From the NCBI GenBank assembly GCA_934247875.1, contig CAKQJZ010000038.1, forward strand, positions 1-18,495: a stretch of DNA of 18,495 bases, written 5' to 3'. The notes below the pieces were generated by a model. That model was not told the DNA's origin. It made no database searches and saw nothing but the letters and a program-made list of their open reading frames with translations. Shown here in pieces: positions 16,301-18,495 of the stretch (positions are counted from its first letter, which is position 1; the number at the start of each line of letters is the position of its first letter). The position numbers and the translations under genes are program-made. This DNA is from an uncultured Spirochaetales bacterium (GTDB lineage: Bacteria; Spirochaetota; Spirochaetia; Sphaerochaetales; Sphaerochaetaceae).

Positions 16301-16813
16301 GCCTTCCTTATCAAGCTCCATCTCAAATGCTGCAATCTTGGGATTTATTCCATAATAGCCACAGTGTTCATAGAACTTTCTCTGGAAGATATGAAGAATA
16401 GGCTCTGATTTGTCATTCTGGTTATATTGAACAATATTGAATAGGATGCTCTCTGCTGGAATACTTGCAGCCTTCTGCATCTGCCCAAGAAGCAACCGAT
16501 TATCATTAAGCTTATTGTCAAAATATGAAACAGCTTTTCTGCCATCAATAGTACTATCCGCAATGAGATAGGAAAGTATTTTCAGAAGGTGAGATTTACC
16601 ACAACCAAAGAAACCAGAAATCCAGGCTCCATTATAGACTGGTTTTTGCTCATTATATTTATCAAAGAAGTAGCCAAGACAGTTTTCTACTTCTTTAGTA
16701 ATGACATATTCACTGAATTCCTCTCCAAGTGAGGACTGGCTATCTGTGTTGATTACTCCATTTATGTCTTTTGTTATCTGGTTTGTGAAGATTGATTCAA
16801 ATTTCAGTGCCAT
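13340..16813 (-). CDS. brxC: BrxC, large P-loop ATPase of BREX
   Basis: This 1157-residue protein belongs to the BrxC/PglY family (DUF6079-type). Walker A GFFGCGKS is at 67-74, Walker B RLNFFVDEVGQFV at 247-259, and a sensor-like WVMVTSQDE at 285-293. The C-terminal third (about 950-1157) is highly charged and predicted coiled-coil by eye (LEKYEKAEQLLRKNENVKAQ, ELEKHVERLNSS, ending KQLLEKIKEGYTVE). BrxC is required for BREX defence and is a central member of the complex with BrxB, PglZ and PglX. The start ATG overlaps the brxB stop as TGATG and has GGAGG 7 nt upstream, a strong site. A run of seven A in the coding strand lies at 13670-13676 (EIKKGPS); it is intact here. Identity is firm. Confidence 0.97.
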   Translation of the reverse strand: MALKFESIFTNQITKDINGVINTDSQSSLGEEFSEYVITKEVENCLGYFFDKYNEQKPVYNGAWISGFFGCGKSHLLKILSYLIADSTIDGRKAVSYFDNKLNDNRLLLGQMQKAASIPAESILFNIVQYNQNDKSEPILHIFQRKFYEHCGYYGINPKIAAFEMELDKEGLFDKFKQVFNLNSGKVWEDARKKPNINNRHIIKAFAEVTGNIENPNLLESYESEISIHDFAHQVKEYIDSKGSDFRLNFFVDEVGQFVARSTRLMVDLQEIATSLSSVTGNRSWVMVTSQDELEKFVTKLDKQDKTDISKIMGRFYVRMSLSNANVNEVIQKRLLEKNKEGIGIVGSAYEIQKENFNTLFQFVNGPKNYRVYKDKDEFVTTYPFVTYQFDMFKSTLVTLSEHNAFPGEYTSTGARSMLDVFHKVLRNFAEKDDSKIGESLVPYDMMYDGLKDLLKENFKHSIDLAENNIVNNPFAIRVLKALLLVKYLQTEFMPTAHNISVLLLSSFNDNPAEIAEKTEEALNRLTRETYIQRNGDQYDFLTNEEKDVEEEIKQTYVPPRDITDEVKAIIYDNILSGIAKATDERSITSYQFSKKIDGETVVSRSSEININILTPFNGGDLYPQYSDTLSSPDTELVMLLNPNKRIADDLLLYLKTKQYVKNNAGMVISADREKVLKEKGDKNTTRRDEIERAVRDMMNAADFYISGDALDIVDSSRIDARVERAFQILIEKVYPNLRMITKESSGEVNTKGLIDKDIDSEFSMDTTSEACSQILNQLRIDKDRITTTVSSLLNKFKKKPYGWPETALIYNLVLLMKKSLINIKKDGSVVDNPAALKSVLFSSSLYGQIVIELCKDIDPKRIKNLKDFIYDLTGLRCQYDDAKNTSKMATDEIKKIYDEVRDKAYSLTYPFVYPVKEKLNVLQKAIGKDYLWFFSDEFEGLEDDILDAKEDIFDRFISFVGRDENLEKYEKAEQLLRKNENVKAQLDNAAWNKVEEILNDQMLFSSHSFSELEKHVERLNSSISQFVTKTKRETYEEFDKYAKEIKKGPSYRFLSDTQKDDICCIVSEVENKILSSATIENLNSINTIEIKEAKRKITELLEKGKEKAEEKKIIQLSTIPASRITAPIRTEEDVELFIGNLKKQLLEKIKEGYTVE

Positions 16814-17418
16814 CAGCGGACCTCCGTAAAAATATTGAATGCTCTATAGTAATTCTTATGTTCTAGTTTTCCAAAAAGCTGCAGTGCGGAGCTCCCTGTA
16901 ACCTTGTCGTAATTTCCTGGATAGAAAACAACAATAGGAACAAGCCGGGAAAGCAATGTTGGAAGCTTCTCAAGAAGAGTATGGATCCTTATGAATGGAT
17001 ATGCTTCTCCTATGCCATTCACAAGCACTAAATCTGGCATATTCTCATTAATCAAAGAAGCAATCTTAGGAGCAAACTCTGTATCATTATCGAGAACACC
17101 TTCAAAATCTTCCATAATTTCCTTATGTGTCAAAGATGGCTCTTCAAGGTAATCTTCAAAGTCACCAGAAGCCTTAAGCATCTCAATCATGATTTCATAC
17201 ATATTAAGCTTTAAGACTCTTCTGCCTTTCTTTGATAGGTTCTTTGCAAGATTATCAACCATTTCATTGTAGGAAGAGACTTCTTCAGGAGGAAATGAGC
17301 AAATGTAATTTGGAATCTCTGCACCTACATATTTCTTCTGAATTAATTTGTCATCATTTAAAAGATCAAGAAGAAAAGCATACCTATCGTTATAATTCAA
17401 CATCTCTTTACTGTTCAT
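16813..17418 (-). CDS. brxB: BrxB (DUF1788 family)
   Basis: This 201-residue protein has the DUF1788 C-terminal signature: LVNGIGEAYPFIRIHTLLEK (about 132-151), then VVFYPGNYDKVTGSSALQLF and KNYYRAFNIF close to the end. It has normal length, no signal peptide and no membrane segment. BrxB is a small essential BREX component that bridges BrxC and PglZ in recent structural and interaction work; it has no known catalytic activity. Its ATG overlaps the brxA stop by 4 nt (ATGA) and is preceded by AGAGG with 6 nt spacing. Its stop overlaps the brxC start by one base, so expression is coupled on both sides. Confidence 0.96.
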   Translation of the reverse strand: MNSKEMLNYNDRYAFLLDLLNDDKLIQKKYVGAEIPNYICSFPPEEVSSYNEMVDNLAKNLSKKGRRVLKLNMYEIMIEMLKASGDFEDYLEEPSLTHKEIMEDFEGVLDNDTEFAPKIASLINENMPDLVLVNGIGEAYPFIRIHTLLEKLPTLLSRLVPIVVFYPGNYDKVTGSSALQLFGKLEHKNYYRAFNIFTEVR

Positions 17419-17999
17419 TTAATACCTCTAGTAATACAAGGAAAGAATCTTATATCATCCCCAATTACTGAAATAACTTCCTTGGTAAGCATTGCATCCT
17501 GCAGTTCGTATGAAGAAGAAAGATATCCAATGCACCTTAAATTACCAAATAGCACAGATTTGGCCTTTACCCTCGAAAATTTTCCAATATCTTCTATTTC
17601 TTGGTGCTCGTTGCTTTCTCTAGAAAGAAATTCATTCCATTCTCCAAATGACAGATGAAAATCATGCTGATTGAATTTCTGATTGATAACAGTATCTGCA
17701 AACTTACCTACGAGAGGATATGTCCTGCAGAATGCAAGCCAAAGAATTGCCCTCTGCGCATCTGCCTTCTGTGTTGCAAGCAATTGCAATTCATTCTCAT
17801 CAAGTATTTTAAGTAGCTTTATTGTATATGAAAGATATCTTATAGCAGTAGCCGTCTTATCAATCTGCATGAGATTAATATCGATAGCCTCTTTCTTACA
17901 TAGATTCCAATCATTGGTTTCCAAGTATCTTTTTGCTAGCCATGCAGCGGGATTAATTGCAAGACCAGTAATGGTTGGTAGTGTTAGTTTATCATCCAT
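17415..17999 (-). CDS. brxA: BrxA (DUF1819 family)
   Basis: This 194-residue protein is the first gene of the operon. It matches BrxA in size and in features such as the N-terminal GLAINPAAWLAKRYLE with a small helical bundle, RAILWLAFCRTYPLVGKFA at about 88-106, and position directly before brxB. DUF1819 proteins were once called putative inner-membrane proteins, but no membrane segment is evident; BrxA structures show a winged-helix, NusB-like DNA-binding protein. The start ATG has AGAGGA about 8 nt upstream. A leader of roughly 130 nt containing a hairpin separates it from the best promoter candidate. Confidence 0.94.
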   Translation of the reverse strand: MDDKLTLPTITGLAINPAAWLAKRYLETNDWNLCKKEAIDINLMQIDKTATAIRYLSYTIKLLKILDENELQLLATQKADAQRAILWLAFCRTYPLVGKFADTVINQKFNQHDFHLSFGEWNEFLSRESNEHQEIEDIGKFSRVKAKSVLFGNLRCIGYLSSSYELQDAMLTKEVISVIGDDIRFFPCITRGIK

Positions 18000-18059
18000 T
18001 ATTCTGTCCTCTGTTTCTTAAAGGTCGTCAATCTTCTATTTCAGACTTTTCAACCTCTG

Positions 18060-18085
18060 AAGGAAAGAGCCAAAGCTTTCCTTTG
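18060..18085 (-). promoter_or_regulatory. Leader hairpin with an overlapping alternative stem
   Basis: In the brxA leader, AAGGAAAG and CTTTCCTT form a perfect 8-bp stem with an 8-nt loop. The overlapping sequence CAAAG-GAAAG-CTTTG can form a competing 5-bp stem, so the two are mutually exclusive. No T-run follows, so this is not a simple terminator. It may protect the transcript, bind a regulator or be neutral. Confidence 0.4.
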
Positions 18086-18139
18086 CTTTTCGTTGTCCTA
18101 AGTTTCTTGTATTATGATTTTTCTTTTTTATCTAATATA

Positions 18140-18169
18140 ATTGTAACACATACAACAATTTAACTGCAA
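18140..18169 (-). promoter_or_regulatory. Predicted sigma-70-type promoter for the BREX operon
   Basis: On the minus strand TTGCAG (plus 18164-18169) is followed after 18 nt by TACAAT (plus 18140-18145), and TACAAT is preceded by TGT, an extended -10. A transcript starting near 18133 would carry a leader of about 130 nt before the brxA ATG at 17999. No other site in the leader matches as well. Confidence 0.55.
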
Positions 18170-18335
18170 CTAAATTATTGAATACAATGCTAATGAATAG
18201 CCTTGTTGGCTTTTATTCCACAGCTAAAACTTATGAACTTTTAGGATTATATCTTATAGCAGACATATTCCGTACAAAATCTGCAAGTTATAATCAAGAA
18301 AATCTCTAGAATTAGTAACAGATTCATATATCTTT

Positions 18336-18495
18336 TTATTCTAGAAACATGATAAGCTGATTCAAATCTCCAGTCTTGTTTATCTTTATGAAGTCATGTT
18401 TCTCATACAAATCTACAAGATTCCCATGTTCTTCACTGTAGTACCTAATAGCATCACTCTTTAGGTTTCTTTTTGGTATAAGACTTTTTGAGTTT
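18336..18495 (-). CDS. 3' end of a possible GNAT-family acetyltransferase
   Basis: A minus-strand frame enters from the right edge and reads 52 residues to TAA at 18336-18338. The tail includes AIRYYSEEHGNLVDLYEKHD, then FIKINKTGDL and LIMFLE. An LYEKHxF segment followed by a final beta-strand pair resembles the end of GNAT acetyltransferases (helix 4, then the GF motif), but here Asp replaces the usual Gly of GF, and only the tail is visible. The 5' end lies outside the window. It points the same way as the BREX operon but is separated by about 336 bp and a predicted promoter, so it is probably not part of it. Confidence 0.45.
   Translation of the reverse strand, partial: NSKSLIPKRNLKSDAIRYYSEEHGNLVDLYEKHDFIKINKTGDLNQLIMFLE

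Larger units (their letters stand above)
3575..17999 (-). other. Complete type I BREX defence operon with one extra gene
   Basis: Seven minus-strand genes are packed head to tail: brxA, brxB, brxC, pglX, an AlbA_2/ATPase/winged-helix gene, pglZ, brxL. Junctions are a 4-nt ATGA overlap (A/B), a 1-nt TGATG overlap (B/C), a 1-nt gap (C/X), a gap of about 7 nt (X/AlbA), a 1-nt gap or 8-nt overlap depending on start choice (AlbA/Z), and about 10 nt (Z/L). This implies one transcript and translational coupling. The canonical type I order is A-B-C-X-Z-L; only the gene between pglX and pglZ is additional. No internal terminator or promoter is evident. Confidence 0.95.
18000..18335. other. Leader and promoter region of the BREX operon
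   Basis: No gene is seen on either strand. From right to left (the direction of BREX transcription) it contains the end of the flanking minus-strand gene, an AT-rich stretch with a lone perfect TATAAT on the minus strand (plus-strand ATTATA at 18246-18251) lacking a good -35, a weak AGCC/GGCT stem near 18200-18215 without a T-run on the minus strand, the best promoter at 18140-18169, a hairpin at 18060-18083, and the brxA ribosome binding site. Confidence 0.6.

Noticed and set aside
17683..18021. 112-codon plus-strand ORF
   Set aside because: Antisense to brxA, whose identity and coupling to brxB are clear.
18246..18251. Second promoter upstream of brxA (perfect TATAAT on the minus strand)
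   Set aside because: No -35-like hexamer at 16-18 nt and no extended -10; perfect hexamers are common by chance in AT-rich DNA.

Overview
The window is dominated by a complete type I BREX phage-defence operon on the minus strand (17999 down to 3575). In transcription order it contains brxA, brxB, brxC, pglX, an extra gene for a Schlafen/AlbA_2-type ATP-binding protein with a C-terminal winged helix, pglZ and brxL. The organism cannot be named from this window: there is no rRNA, tRNA or housekeeping marker. The DNA is AT-rich (sampled BREX lines are roughly one third G+C), ribosome binding sites are strong AGGAGG-like sequences, and start and stop contexts are ordinary bacterial ones. A low-GC anaerobe such as a Firmicute or spirochaete would fit, but that is a guess.

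Layout from left to right. Positions 1-1193 (minus) hold an AAA_14/DUF4143 ATPase cut by the window edge. Positions 1357-1954 are a decayed patch: a frameshifted remnant of a second copy of the AlbA_2-type gene whose last 57 codons (the winged helix) are still open, followed upstream by a 49-codon ORF with a strong ribosome binding site. Positions 2203-3480 (plus) hold a second, divergent DUF4143 ATPase with visibly higher G+C than its surroundings. It converges on the 3' end of the BREX operon. Positions 3575-17999 are the operon. Positions 18000-18335 are its leader and promoter region. Positions 18336-18495 are the 3' end of another minus-strand gene, possibly a GNAT acetyltransferase.

The BREX genes are tightly coupled: adjacent coding regions overlap by up to 4 nt or are separated by at most 12 nt. 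By analogy with characterised type I BREX, PglX methylates an asymmetric host motif to mark self. BrxC (large P-loop ATPase), BrxB, PglZ (alkaline-phosphatase fold) and BrxA form or assist the complex that acts on unmethylated phage DNA. BrxL is the AAA+ effector. Two things are unusual: the AlbA_2/ATPase/winged-helix gene embedded between pglX and pglZ, with a heptad-repeat linker, and a BrxL whose C-terminus looks like an MIT_C (phospholipase-D-like) domain rather than a Lon protease domain. The left flank, with a related gene remnant in the same orientation, records at least one earlier rearrangement.
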